A DNA stretch of 64,000 nucleotides from Paenibacillus sp. FSL H8-0332 (GCF_037963835.1 NZ_CP150145.1:5208001-5272000); one strand, 5' to 3'; positions 51,589 to 60,873 are shown, numbered from the stretch's first letter. A program made the numbers and translations. Notes: generated by a model from the sequence alone, not told the origin.

Positions 51589-52536
51589 CTATTTTTTCAG
51601 CTTAGGGTCAAGCGCATCACGCAGACCGTCACCAAAAATATTAAAGGAAAGCATCGTTAAACTGATGAGAATCGCAGGGAACAGGAACCGCCACGGATAA
51701 TACATCCAGCCAGTTAGTGAGTCACTGATCATTGAACCGAGTGAAGCAATAGGAGCTTGTACACCAAGTCCGAGGAAGCTCAGGAACGCTTCGGCAAAAA
51801 TGGCATTCGGCACAGACAGCGTAATCGTTACGATAATCGGTCCTACAGCATTCGGCAAAAGATGCTTGAACAGCAGTCGCCTGGACCCTGCACCCATTGA
51901 ACGCGAAGCCAATACGAACTCACGGTTCTTCAGCTGCATAATCTCCCCGCGCACAATCCAGGACATGGTAATCCAGCCTGTTATCGTAAGCGCCAGGATG
52001 ATCGTTCCAAGACTTGGCTCAAGTACAACTAAGAGCAGGATAACAACCAGCAGGTACGGAATGGAGTACAGAATTTCAGAAATCTTGTTCATAATGTTGT
52101 CTACGCGGCCACCGAAGTAACCCATGATTCCGCCGTAGATCACCCCGATAAAGAGGTCAATTGCAGCGGCTGCAAGACCGACAATCAGTGAGATACGTGC
52201 GCCGTACCAGGTACGGACAAAGATATCACGGCCCAGATCATCTGTACCAAACCAGTGGTCGGATGAAGGAGGCTTGTTGGTGCTGAGCAAATCGTTAGAA
52301 TAGTAATTGAATTTTGAGAAGAACGGAGCAATAATCGCAGCCAGCACGATCAGTCCAAGAATACCAAGCGCAGTCATTGCCATTTTATTCTGGCGCAGAC
52401 GTTCCCAGGAATCGCGCCAAGCGGACAGACTTTCGCGCTGAATGACTTCAGCCTGCCGTTCATCAATTCCGATTTGATGGAAGTCTTCCGGTTTCAGGTT
52501 CGCATCCTGCGATACCAAGTTTTTGTCAGAAGCCAC
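51589..52536 (-). CDS. oppC: Oligopeptide ABC transporter permease OppC
   Basis: 315 residues. The N-terminus has the OppC cap (LSAWRDSWERLRQNKMAMTALGILGLIVL), then GTDDLGRDIFVRTWYGARISL, and the permease loop EAFLSFLGLGVQAPIASLGSMISD (EAA-type motif), with about six membrane spans. It pairs with OppB in the membrane. The start is GTG at 52536, after AGGAGGG that overlaps the oppB stop. Confidence 0.94.
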   Translation of the reverse strand: MASDKNLVSQDANLKPEDFHQIGIDERQAEVIQRESLSAWRDSWERLRQNKMAMTALGILGLIVLAAIIAPFFSKFNYYSNDLLSTNKPPSSDHWFGTDDLGRDIFVRTWYGARISLIVGLAAAAIDLFIGVIYGGIMGYFGGRVDNIMNKISEILYSIPYLLVVILLLVVLEPSLGTIILALTITGWITMSWIVRGEIMQLKNREFVLASRSMGAGSRRLLFKHLLPNAVGPIIVTITLSVPNAIFAEAFLSFLGLGVQAPIASLGSMISDSLTGWMYYPWRFLFPAILISLTMLSFNIFGDGLRDALDPKLKK

Positions 52537-52539
52537 TCG

Positions 52540-53478
52540 TTAGCCCTCCTTTCCGCCAGTTAGTTTGATACGCGGATCTATAAACACATAAGCAATGTCA
52601 GTGATAAACCGTGCTACCATAAGCAGTACACCATAGAAGATGGTGATTCCCATAATTACAGTATAATCGCGGACACCAATCGCTTCGACAAATTGCTTGC
52701 CGATACCACCGATACCGAAAATCTGCTCGATTACTACAGAACCTGTTACGATGTTAGCTGTCATGGGTCCCATATAGGTTACAACCGGCAAAATCCCGTT
52801 GCGCAGCACATGGCGGCTCAGAATTGCTGCCCAGCTTAGGCCTTTGGCCTTAGCCGTCTTGATGTAATCCGCATGCAGCACCTCCAGCATACTGGAGCGC
52901 GTCAGCCTCGCTATGAAGGCTATCGGCTGCGCTGATAGTGCAGCTACAGGCAAGAAATAATACATTGGCCCCTTAAATCCGGAGACCGGGAACATGTGGA
53001 ACTTGTAGGCAAACACATATTGCAGCAGCGAGGCGACTACAAAGCTCGGAACCGCAATCCCCAGCACCGCCAGCACCATTGCTGCACTGTCAATAAACTT
53101 GCGGTGATAGAGTGCCGCCATCATGCCGAGAAAGACTCCGACAATAACCGACACAAGAATTGCGATAAGCCCCAGCTTCAGAGACGCCGAGAATGTTTGG
53201 CCGATCAAGTGGGTTACATCCTGATTCAGACGCTTCATGGATACACCCAGATCACCTTGAGCGATTTCACCCAAATACTTAACATACTGATGATAGAGCG
53301 GCTTGTCCAATCCATACTGCTCGTATAAACGCGCTCTTATTTCTGGTGGAATCTTCTTTTCAGCCGTAAACGGGTCCCCCGGAATAGCTTTCATCAGAAA
53401 AAAGGTCGCTGAAATCAATACAAACAGCGAGACAACCATATAGAAAAACTTATTGGCAATATAACGGGCCATCCCCAT
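52540..53478 (-). CDS. oppB: Oligopeptide ABC transporter permease OppB
   Basis: 312 residues with six membrane spans. Seen: MARYIANKFFYMVVSLFVLI, FFLMKAIPGDPF, YGLDKPLYHQYVKYLG, RLTRSSMLEVLHADYIKTAKAKGLSWAAI (EAA loop) and IGGIGKQFVEAIGVRDYTVIMG. ATG at 53478 has AAGGAGG upstream. A strong hairpin lies between oppA and oppB, so less oppB message than oppA message is expected. Confidence 0.94.
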   Translation of the reverse strand: MGMARYIANKFFYMVVSLFVLISATFFLMKAIPGDPFTAEKKIPPEIRARLYEQYGLDKPLYHQYVKYLGEIAQGDLGVSMKRLNQDVTHLIGQTFSASLKLGLIAILVSVIVGVFLGMMAALYHRKFIDSAAMVLAVLGIAVPSFVVASLLQYVFAYKFHMFPVSGFKGPMYYFLPVAALSAQPIAFIARLTRSSMLEVLHADYIKTAKAKGLSWAAILSRHVLRNGILPVVTYMGPMTANIVTGSVVIEQIFGIGGIGKQFVEAIGVRDYTVIMGITIFYGVLLMVARFITDIAYVFIDPRIKLTGGKEG

Positions 53479-53603
53479 CAACACCTCCTTTGACTTTTTT
53501 CAAGACACATAATTAGATTTTATGAAAAAAATGGCCATTTGTCTAATTTCTTATTTTGTAAGTTCGTGAAATCTTTAACAAAAATCCTGAAATGCAAAAA
53601 AAA

Positions 53604-53635
53604 GGGATATATATGGAATTCCACATATATATCCC
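53604..53635 (-). terminator. Attenuating terminator between oppA and oppB
   Basis: A near-perfect palindrome, GGGATATATATG / CATATATATCCC with a GGAATTCC core, followed on the minus strand by T8. It lies 64 bases after the oppA stop and 126 before oppB. Such intra-operon terminators commonly raise the binding-protein to permease ratio. Confidence 0.85.
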
Positions 53636-53698
53636 GAAGTGTATTGCACCCTTCAGACTACCACTATTCAGTTAAGCAATCTCAAGGTCCAGCAAAAC

Positions 53699-55417
53699 TT
53701 AGTGCTCGAGGAGATATCCGCGAGTGAAGTCAATTGCACCGCTGAAGTCAAGAGTTACACCTTTGAGGTACTCTTTAGTCAGGGAGTTGTTTGTGTAGTA
53801 GTAGAACGGAATCAGAATCATATCATCCTGAATGATCATTTTCTCAGCTTTGGCAAACATTTCTTGGCGTGCTGCCAGGTCGGAGCTTGTTTTAGCTTCG
53901 TTAATCAGCTTGTCATACTCAGGGTTAGCGTAACCTGTATCATTGTTACCGCCGCCTGTTACCCACATATCCAGGAAGGTCATTGGATCATTGTAATCCG
54001 CAGTCCAGCCAGCACGTGCGATCTGGTAGTTCAGGTTCTGACGGTTGTCGATAAATACAGCCCATTCCTGGTTCACAGTGTTTACAGTGATATCCAGAGC
54101 CTTTTTCCACATATCAGCTACAGCCAAAGCAATTTTCTTGTGGCCTTCACTGGTGTTGTAAGACAATTCAACCGGTGGCAGTGCAGTCAGACCTTCTTCA
54201 GCCAGACCTTCTTTAAGCAATGCTTTGGCTCCTTCAATATCTTCCTTGAAGTAGTCGTCTTTAACTGCATTACGGAATTCACCGTCAGCGCCGGCAATAC
54301 CCGGTGGTACATAACCAAATGCTGGGATTTGTCCACCCAATGTTACGTTGTCGATCAGAGCCTGGCGGTTAATAGACATTGCCAGGGCTTTACGGATTTT
54401 AACGTTGTCGAACGGTTTTTCAGTGATGTTGAATTCATAGTAATAGGTACTTGCGATACCTTTTCTCTGGAACTCGTTAGGAAGCTCTTTTTGTACAATT
54501 GGAATCTGCTCTTGCGGGATTTCGCCGTGTGGTGCGCCAGCGCGGTCAAGTTCGCCGTTCTTGTAGCTCAGCAGTTCAGTTGCGCCGCTGTTAACCAGGG
54601 AGAAGTCGATTTTGGCCAGCTTAACGCTTGCAGCATCCCAATACTTATCGTTCTTGCTTACTTGCAGGGATTGGCCTGTAGTCCACTCAGTCAGGGTGAA
54701 CGCGCCGTTAGTGATCATAGTGTCTTTACTTGTAGCCCATTTAGCATTACCCTCAACAGATTTGTGTACAGGGTAATAAGTATAGAAGGACAGAAGTCCA
54801 AGGAAGTAAGGAGTTGGAGCCTTCAGCGTAACTTCAAGAGTTTTCGCATCTACAGCTTTTACGCCCACTTGACTGAAATCTGTAATTTTCTTTCCATAAT
54901 ATTCTTCAGCATTCTTCAGGTAGTACAGTTGATAAGCGTAAGGTGCAGTAGGATCTGTGTTAGGGTCGAGCACGATTTTCCATGCGCGAACGAAGTCAGC
55001 AGCTTCTACAGGGTCACCGTTGCTCCACTGTGCATCACGCAGGTGGAACGTATATACCAGTCCGTCAGCGGAAACATCCCACTTCTCGGCAATACCTGGC
55101 TCAGCTTGGCCAGTTTCATCATTCATGCGGGTCAAGCCTTCATACATTGTCTTCAGGACGGTATTGGCTTGGCTGTCCTGAGCTTGTGCAGGGTTAAACG
55201 TAGGTGGTTCTGCAGTCAGGTTAACTCTAAGTGTCTGGTCAGCAGCCAGCTTCTCGTCACCTGTTGTTCCTGTGTTCGTGCTGCCTTCGGGTGCAGTCGT
55301 CGCCGCTGCATTGGTGCCGCTGTTCGTATTGTTCTTGTTTCCGCCGCAGCCAGCAAGCACTGTGCCGATAACTAAAACTAATGCGAACATGAGCAATAGA
55401 CTTTTACTCTTCTTCAT
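53699..55417 (-). CDS. oppA: Oligopeptide-binding lipoprotein OppA
   Basis: 572 residues. A lipoprotein signal peptide ends in LAGC (about residue 23), followed by an Asn/Thr-rich linker and a family 5 solute-binding domain (LRVNLTAEPPTFNPAQAQDS, AWKIVLDPNTDPTAPYAYQLY, RKALAMSINRQALIDNVTLGG). It captures peptides outside the membrane for OppBC. The upstream region has a TATAAT box but no clear -35 was found. It is the first gene of the opp operon. Confidence 0.95.
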   Translation of the reverse strand: MKKSKSLLLMFALVLVIGTVLAGCGGNKNNTNSGTNAAATTAPEGSTNTGTTGDEKLAADQTLRVNLTAEPPTFNPAQAQDSQANTVLKTMYEGLTRMNDETGQAEPGIAEKWDVSADGLVYTFHLRDAQWSNGDPVEAADFVRAWKIVLDPNTDPTAPYAYQLYYLKNAEEYYGKKITDFSQVGVKAVDAKTLEVTLKAPTPYFLGLLSFYTYYPVHKSVEGNAKWATSKDTMITNGAFTLTEWTTGQSLQVSKNDKYWDAASVKLAKIDFSLVNSGATELLSYKNGELDRAGAPHGEIPQEQIPIVQKELPNEFQRKGIASTYYYEFNITEKPFDNVKIRKALAMSINRQALIDNVTLGGQIPAFGYVPPGIAGADGEFRNAVKDDYFKEDIEGAKALLKEGLAEEGLTALPPVELSYNTSEGHKKIALAVADMWKKALDITVNTVNQEWAVFIDNRQNLNYQIARAGWTADYNDPMTFLDMWVTGGGNNDTGYANPEYDKLINEAKTSSDLAARQEMFAKAEKMIIQDDMILIPFYYYTNNSLTKEYLKGVTLDFSGAIDFTRGYLLEH

Positions 55418-55567
55418 CTAGCAGTTCCCCCTAAATAGAATGTGGTATATGGTTTATGATTATACAACCAGTGGTCAAAAAAATCTAGAGCAATATTTTC
55501 TGAAAACGACTTTTTTTTAATTCTTTAAAATTTTGTGACGTTGACGCTTCACCGGAGCAGTGGAACG

Positions 55568-55954
55568 TTACATCGCTTGTGATATGTATTGAATGAGGCC
55601 TACCACCATAAATAATACGTAGCCTACGCCCAGGAAAAAGAAAGAAAGCCGCCAAACTGCACGAAGCAGCCGTTTTCCGTCCACCCCTCCTTTGAGGCGG
55701 TTTTGCGCGCCGCCAATCAGTCCGGCGGATATTAATACAATAAGTAGTATAAGAAAGAAGCCAAATGATGAGTCGAAAATAATATTAAACAATCCGGAAA
55801 CTGACAGCAATAAAAACAAAGTCGTTACGTCCATCGCCATCATCATTGTTTTTCTCTTGTCATGCCTCAGCCCGATTCCTGCGAAATACACAATTAAAAA
55901 AGGAACAATCGGAATAACGCTTAACACGCCGAACGAATTCCGGAGAAATTCCAA
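55568..55954 (-). CDS. DUF3397-type membrane protein
   Basis: 128 residues with four predicted membrane spans (about 12-27, 42-60, 64-84, 103-124) and the family-like FAGIGLRHDKRKTMMMAMDVTTLF stretch split across the first loop. Function unknown; DUF3397 proteins often lie beside panE and the dcw region in Bacillales, as here (6-base gap after panE). Confidence 0.7.
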   Translation of the reverse strand: MEFLRNSFGVLSVIPIVPFLIVYFAGIGLRHDKRKTMMMAMDVTTLFLLLSVSGLFNIIFDSSFGFFLILLIVLISAGLIGGAQNRLKGGVDGKRLLRAVWRLSFFFLGVGYVLFMVVGLIQYISQAM

Positions 55955-55960
55955 ACAGCC

Positions 55961-56941
55961 TCACCCCTCCCTCACAGTCATGCCTTCTACCAGTCCGCAG
56001 ATCCCGCGGTGCAGTGGCGCCTGAACGCCCTGCTGCAGCCCCATATTCACAATGCTTCCGTTAATCCAGCGGATTTCCGTCTCCCTTACAGCAAGCACAT
56101 CAGCCAGCATCGATGATGTATTGCCCGAGGTCGCACGGCATACTTCAAGAATGGCTTCCCAGGCACCCTGCTCCAGGGTGATCCCGCAGGCCTCGAATAT
56201 CCCGATTGCCTCTGTATACAGTTCCCTCATAAGGTGTACACGTTCAGGAGAGGCCAGCAATTCGCCGTTCTGGACCCGCCAAATGGCGGTTAAAGGATTA
56301 ATTACAGCATTGATTAGAAGCTTCCGGTAAATGATGGTATCCACTTCTTTCGACAGAGAAGCGTGAAATCCTGCTGAGGCAAGAGCTTCTATGAAACTAA
56401 TTATGGCCGCAGGATCAGACGCCTGCATATCAGTTTCATGAATATAAGTAGGGGAGCTGCTCTTCCCTAAACATATTTCCCCTTTACCTGCATGAATAAC
56501 CTCTGTTAATGTTTTCCTCTTCGCCGCCTCTGTCGTTACAGCCGCCCAGATGGATGATTCCGGCAACAGCTCCCGCAGCAGCTCCAGATGTCCATAGCCG
56601 TTCTGGAACCCTATGATTACAAGCTTCCTGTCTCTTAGCGGCAGGAGAATCTCAGGCAGAGCCTCATGAAGCACCTTCTGCTTGACCGTTAACAGCGTAA
56701 CCTCCCCGGGCTCGGCGAGCTGACACTGTGTATATTCTTCTACCGGTGCAGCGGAGAAGCTGCTGCCTGGAAGCAGCATGGACTCCCTCTCATCTTCATA
56801 GCTGACAGTCAGCCCCTGTTCGGTTAGCGCCCTGCTCTGCCCCTCACTCCTGCACCATATCCGCACTTCGGCTCCGCCGGCGATCAGCCTGCCTGCAAGC
56901 AGCAGCCCCAGTGACCCAGCACCTATCACATCGATTCTCAT
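55961..56941 (-). CDS. panE: 2-dehydropantoate 2-reductase
   Basis: 326 residues. It reduces ketopantoate to pantoate with NADPH (pantothenate/CoA synthesis). Seen: MRIDVIGAGSLGLLLAGRLI (NADP loop), VTLLTVKQ, IIGFQNGYGHLE, and the catalytic Lys/Asn block YRKLLINAVINPLTAIWRVQNGE (split here for length). Several panE-like paralogues exist in Bacillales, so the ApbA/PanE family is sure and the reaction likely. ATG at 56941 is chosen over 56962. It likely forms an operon with the DUF3397 gene. Confidence 0.87.
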   Translation of the reverse strand: MRIDVIGAGSLGLLLAGRLIAGGAEVRIWCRSEGQSRALTEQGLTVSYEDERESMLLPGSSFSAAPVEEYTQCQLAEPGEVTLLTVKQKVLHEALPEILLPLRDRKLVIIGFQNGYGHLELLRELLPESSIWAAVTTEAAKRKTLTEVIHAGKGEICLGKSSSPTYIHETDMQASDPAAIISFIEALASAGFHASLSKEVDTIIYRKLLINAVINPLTAIWRVQNGELLASPERVHLMRELYTEAIGIFEACGITLEQGAWEAILEVCRATSGNTSSMLADVLAVRETEIRWINGSIVNMGLQQGVQAPLHRGICGLVEGMTVREG

Positions 56942-57019
56942 GCTAACCCTGCCCCCTGCCAAGCTCCAATAATTTTCCTAATTATATCCTGCTTGTCTCT
57001 GCAAAAGCAAAACAAAAAA

Positions 57020-57059
57020 CCCTGCTAATCCGTTGCTGTGACGCAATCGGACGCAGGGC
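57020..57059 (-). terminator. Terminator after rsfA
   Basis: Minus-strand AGCCCTGCGTCCG pairs with CGGATTAGCAGGG, followed by TTTTTTG. It lies 16 bases past the rsfA stop. Confidence 0.88.
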
Positions 57060-57075
57060 TCGCTGCCTAAATCTT

Positions 57076-57723
57076 CTATTCAATCCGTTCCAGGTTTCCG
57101 TTCGCATCCATTTTGAAGCGGGTTTTCTCTTCATCCTCTTCATTAAGAAAAGCCAGCCTGCGCGCACGGTCCATAATCTGGATCAGCGCCTTGTAATCAT
57201 CATTGACCACACGGTAATCACTCTGGGCAAGATTCACTTCTCTGGATAAACGTTCATTCTCTACTCTCAGTTCAGAGAGCTCTTCTTCCTTCTCCCGCAG
57301 ATCGCGCTCCAGCATTTTAAGCTGTCTTCCGGCCTCCTGGAACGTTCCCTTCCATTGCCGCAAAAAGCGGATCACTGCATCAATAGACAAACTGTTCTCG
57401 CTTAATCCTTCGCTGCGGCTGTAGTCTTCTTCCATATCACCAAGAATCAGTCCGGCTACCTGTGCTCCGCGCGAGGCAGGCTGTTTTTTCAGATAGCTCC
57501 GTTTCTGGCGCTGGCCTTTGGCAATCCCGATGGCATCCTCGTAGCTTTTGCGCACACAGCTGTTCCAGCGGAAACCGCACGCAGCCGAAGTTCTGCCGAT
57601 TTTTTCACCCACCTCTTCAAAAGCAGCAAGCTGTGTGCTGCCTTCACGGATATGACGCAGCGTTATTTCTGCCAATATCAGATCATCTTCCGCACTCCAA
57701 GCATCCTGTCTAACGGCTGTCAT
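57076..57723 (-). CDS. rsfA: Prespore regulator RsfA (Myb/SANT-like)
   Basis: 215 residues. The N-terminal ~60 residues are a SANT/Myb-like DNA-binding domain (QDAWSAEDDLILAEITLRHI, GEKIGRTSAACGFRWNSCVR) as in B. subtilis RsfA/YlbO; a long coiled coil follows (about residues 120-190). RsfA tunes sigma-F-dependent genes in the forespore. ATG at 57723 has GGAGGG 9 bases upstream. A sigma-F/G-like promoter candidate is at 57865-57893. Confidence 0.85.
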   Translation of the reverse strand: MTAVRQDAWSAEDDLILAEITLRHIREGSTQLAAFEEVGEKIGRTSAACGFRWNSCVRKSYEDAIGIAKGQRQKRSYLKKQPASRGAQVAGLILGDMEEDYSRSEGLSENSLSIDAVIRFLRQWKGTFQEAGRQLKMLERDLREKEEELSELRVENERLSREVNLAQSDYRVVNDDYKALIQIMDRARRLAFLNEEDEEKTRFKMDANGNLERIE

Positions 57724-57864
57724 AAAGCCTAACCCTCCTAACAACATCATGAAATAACCATCTTCAAAACCGGCAGCTCCGCCGGGTAGTGAATAGGGGA
57801 TAAAAGCTGCTTACTCCATTTCTATGCCTCTATTAGAGTTCATAGAATCTATTTGATACTAATT

Positions 57865-57893
57865 TGTATTGCCAATTTGTCTGCACCTCATAC
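57865..57893 (-). promoter_or_regulatory. Possible forespore (sigma-F/sigma-G type) promoter of rsfA
   Basis: Minus-strand GTATG (57889-57893), 15 bases, GGCAATACA (57865-57873), one mismatch from the sigma-F -10 pattern GGNNANANT. B. subtilis rsfA is sigma-F dependent. It would leave a leader of about 130 bases. Confidence 0.35.
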
Positions 57894-57991
57894 TACCTTT
57901 GCTATAAATTCTCTTTTTCCGGGCAGATGGCTTGTGTCAATAATAAAAATCATATTTATTATGAATTTTTGAATTTTTTTCAATGAATTCG

Positions 57992-58020
57992 TTTACAGTG
58001 TTTTAGAGAGCCGTTATAAT
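57992..58020 (+). promoter_or_regulatory. Sigma-A promoter of the DUF2626 gene
   Basis: TTTACA (57992-57997), 17 bases, TATAAT (58015-58020). It lies in the 347-base divergent rsfA / DUF2626 gap, which is otherwise AT-rich and has no gene. Confidence 0.8.
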
Positions 58021-58070
58021 AAAGGGTAAGCAGCTGTTAGCCGGATTCATACTGGAAGGGGGACCCTCTC

Positions 58071-58307
58071 TTGGACCGCATGTTTCGCGTATTAGGATTT
58101 TTTACACTCGTCATCGGGCTTATGGCTTTTGCCGGTAATCTCACGGAAATGGCCCTGCTATTCTTTTTGCAAACCGCTTTTTTTGTCATTCTGGGCTACA
58201 TGAAATTTACAGAGAAGACCTACATCCTGCTCTTTTGGGGGTATATGATCCTGACGTTTACAGGCTTCAGCTACTGGACGATATTTGAGATGGGCTTGCC
58301 GCTTTAA
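58071..58307 (+). CDS. DUF2626-family small membrane protein
   Basis: 78 residues, almost entirely hydrophobic with two to three membrane spans. The pattern RMFRVLGFFTLVIGLMAF, LTEMALLFFLQTAFFVILGY and YWTIFEMGLPL matches the DUF2626 family of Bacillales, whose role is unknown. The start is TTG at 58071 after GGAAGGGGG. It has its own promoter and terminator. Confidence 0.8.
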   Translation: MDRMFRVLGFFTLVIGLMAFAGNLTEMALLFFLQTAFFVILGYMKFTEKTYILLFWGYMILTFTGFSYWTIFEMGLPL

Positions 58308-58325
58308 CGCATATATATAGAAATG

Positions 58326-58364
58326 AACGGATATGGCTTCTTGACTTAAGGAAGCATTTCCGTT
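58326..58364 (+). terminator. Terminator after the DUF2626 gene
   Basis: AACGGA pairs with TCCGTT, with an inner GCTTC / GGAAGC stem, followed by T7. Confidence 0.8.
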
Positions 58365-58479
58365 TTTTTGTTTGCAGAATTGTAGTTCCGGGACGTTCAA
58401 AACAGGGTATGATATTTTAACAGGCCGAAACATATAAATAGTACATACCTGTCTAACTCTGTTCAAGGTGGTGGTGCAA

Positions 58480-59616
58480 GTGGTATCCCGTAATACTGTT
58501 CGCCGGTTATTCGCAGCAATGGTCGTCCTCACCTGCATCGCTATGCCGCCGGCTTCTCCGGTCTATCTGTCCGCCGGTTCCGGCTTCACTTCTGGAGTCA
58601 GCGCTTCGCCGCCCTCCATGCCAGACAATGAAGAGACCCGCAAACTGCTGGAGCAGACGTTGTCCTCCGCAGAGATTGAACGCGAGATTGCCCGGATTAC
58701 CGCAGAACAACAGACGCTGGAGCGCAAAGCCGCTGTGCTCGAGCAGGAGGCTGACGCCAAGCAGAGTAGTATCACGGATCAGCAGGAACGGGCGGGCGCC
58801 GTTGTTCGGGCCTATTATATGGGAGAACGGGATGGACTTCTTACAGCATTCCTCTCCGCCAAAAGTATCAGCAGACTGTTCGCACTATTCGATTATTATG
58901 AGATTATTATGGGGCAGGACCGGAGAACGCTTACGGAGTATGAATCGCAGTATAAGGATTTGAAAAGCACGCTCACGGCCGCCCGGCGCAGCAGTCAGGA
59001 GCTGGCAGAGCTCAAAACAGCGCTTGAAGAGCAGCGGAAGCGTGTACTTGCCTTGAATAAAGAAATTGAAGGCGGGATTAAGGCTAGTACAGATCCTGAG
59101 AGCATGGAACGGCTGCTGGAGGAGTTCAGCAAATATTGGGAGAATATCGGACTGCATGAGGTGCAAAAGTATTTCAAAGCGCTGGCTTCAGCCATGAAGC
59201 ATCTGCCGGAGTTCGTCCAGAACCGGGACGGCGTGCTGGTGCGCAAGGGGATGACCTATAATCTGGCGCTTTCGGAAAAGGATCTGAATGAGTTCCTGGT
59301 TTCCCAGAACCCGCTGTTCCAGGATTTCCGGTTTGCGTTCAAGGACAATTCAATCTCGGCAACAGGTAAAAGCGGGGGCTTATCGCTGTCGCTGACCGGC
59401 CGCTATGCCATACAGCAGGAGCCGGTCAACGGCTTGATGTTCCATGTTGATCATGTGGTGTTCAATGGGCTGGAGCTGCCGGATACCACCCGTCAGGCAC
59501 TGGAGGAAGAATTCGATCTCGGCTTCTACCCTTCCAAGATCGTCTCCTTCCTGCAGGCCACCGAGGTCGCAAGCTCGGACGGCATCCTGCGTGTGAAGCT
59601 ATCGCTCTCATTCTAA
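58480..59616 (+). CDS. Secreted or membrane-anchored coiled-coil protein, function unknown
   Basis: About 378 residues. A hydrophobic N-terminal segment (RRLFAAMVVLTCIAMPPASP) looks like a signal peptide or anchor. Residues ~45-190 form a long coiled coil (EIEREIARITAEQQTLERKA) with AYYMGERDGLLTAFLSAKS, a stretch seen in PcsB/CwlO-type N-terminal domains that bind FtsX. The C-terminal ~180 residues have no NlpC/P60 catalytic motif and look beta-rich. So it may be an activator- or scaffold-like relative of the CwlO family; this is inference. GTG at 58480 has AAGGTGG upstream. Its end overlaps the convergent gene by 9 bases. Confidence 0.7.
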   Translation: MVSRNTVRRLFAAMVVLTCIAMPPASPVYLSAGSGFTSGVSASPPSMPDNEETRKLLEQTLSSAEIEREIARITAEQQTLERKAAVLEQEADAKQSSITDQQERAGAVVRAYYMGERDGLLTAFLSAKSISRLFALFDYYEIIMGQDRRTLTEYESQYKDLKSTLTAARRSSQELAELKTALEEQRKRVLALNKEIEGGIKASTDPESMERLLEEFSKYWENIGLHEVQKYFKALASAMKHLPEFVQNRDGVLVRKGMTYNLALSEKDLNEFLVSQNPLFQDFRFAFKDNSISATGKSGGLSLSLTGRYAIQQEPVNGLMFHVDHVVFNGLELPDTTRQALEEEFDLGFYPSKIVSFLQATEVASSDGILRVKLSLSF

Positions 59617-60840
59617 AGGAGGCTTTACCACTGCTTCATAAGCGGCAGCATTCAGCTTGCCGGTTAACAAACCAAGCGCTGCCTCAGCTTTCCGGTTCCA
59701 CTCCGCCTCAGAGCCGGAAAGGGGGGTGTTATCCTCTGCAAGGAACCATCCGGCATCCATGGGCAGCTTCCCGATCTTCGGCTGGTCTGAGCGGTATAGC
59801 TCATCCAGTGCAGGCAGACGGTCTGTGTTCTCCAGCCATTCCTGCTGAGCCGAGCTTGAAGTGACATAAGCGAGCCATCTGACCGCCGCTTCCGGACTGC
59901 CCGATTGTGCAGGAAGGGCAAAAAAACGGCTGTTAATCACCTCATAGTTTGGTACGCCCTCCTGCTTCTTCGGCATCTGCACCGCCAGTGTTGAATTCCC
60001 GTGCTTTTTCCACTCCGAGAGCGGCACGGCCGCCACCGCAAGCTTCCCCTCCTGCAGCAGCTCCCAGATCTCCTTATTGAACTGGCTGGTCAGATACAAA
60101 TAACTACTCGCCGCTTCTGTCCACCGGGCCTGCTCAAGGCTGACGGAGCGCAGACTGCTGCCCATGCTATGCAGCACAGCGGCATACCCGTATGGATTCC
60201 GCGTATCCATTGCCAGCAGATACCGGTTCTTCTCCTTTTCCTGCTTCAGCCGGACAAGCAGCTCATTCCACTGCTCCAGACTTGCCGGCACCTCCGCAAA
60301 GCCTAATCCAGCAAGCCGTTCAGGTGAATACACCAGAACGTATGGATCGATATCCAACGGCACTCCCCAGTTATATCCGTTCCATTGCATCTGCGGAATA
60401 AGCATCGTAAGCGGGGTGCTCCCGGGAACACTCTGGTAGATATCTACAGGCAATAGATAGCCCCGGGTCGCCAGATCATAGATGCTGTGACCGTCCAACA
60501 TCACAATATCCGGGCTTGTCCCGACGGTTAACTCCTTCCGAACCTGTGCTCCCCCGTCTTCCGCTTCTACATTCTTAAGGATCACACTGGCTCCGCTGGA
60601 TAAGGAATACTCCTTACTGATCTGCTCCAGGACGCTGAATTCCTCCGTACTGAGCGAGACGCGGACCTGGAGGCTTTCGACTTCCCCTGCTTCCCCTGAA
60701 GGAGGATGCTCTGATTGGTCCAGCGGCTGTCTGGGCGGATAGCTTCCATGATCCGTATTCAGTTCCATGCTGGGTGACAGGCTTGTCAGCGCCAGCAGCA
60801 GAACTGCAAACAGCAGCCAGTAATTTTTGCGTTTCAGCAC
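59608..60840 (-). CDS. Extracellular solute-binding protein, family 1 (orphan)
   Basis: 410 residues. An N-terminal hydrophobic segment (YWLLFAVLLLALTSLSP) is present but no lipobox Cys follows, unusual for a Gram-positive binding protein. The rest resembles family 1 sugar-binding proteins (PDIVMLDGHSIYDLATRGYL, WGVPLDIDPYVLVYSPERL, RFFALPAQSGSPEAAVRWLAY). No permease or ATPase is next to it. The start is GTG at 60840. It may sense rather than import, or be anchored by its uncleaved helix. Confidence 0.8.
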   Translation of the reverse strand: MLKRKNYWLLFAVLLLALTSLSPSMELNTDHGSYPPRQPLDQSEHPPSGEAGEVESLQVRVSLSTEEFSVLEQISKEYSLSSGASVILKNVEAEDGGAQVRKELTVGTSPDIVMLDGHSIYDLATRGYLLPVDIYQSVPGSTPLTMLIPQMQWNGYNWGVPLDIDPYVLVYSPERLAGLGFAEVPASLEQWNELLVRLKQEKEKNRYLLAMDTRNPYGYAAVLHSMGSSLRSVSLEQARWTEAASSYLYLTSQFNKEIWELLQEGKLAVAAVPLSEWKKHGNSTLAVQMPKKQEGVPNYEVINSRFFALPAQSGSPEAAVRWLAYVTSSSAQQEWLENTDRLPALDELYRSDQPKIGKLPMDAGWFLAEDNTPLSGSEAEWNRKAEAALGLLTGKLNAAAYEAVVKPPLE

Positions 60841-60873
60841 ATGCGCTCTCTCCTTCAGCGTTTCTTATTCCTC

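Noticed and set aside
53639..55375. 578-codon open frame on the plus strand opposite oppA
   Set aside because: Antisense shadow of oppA; the Cys- and Val-rich composition fits no known protein.
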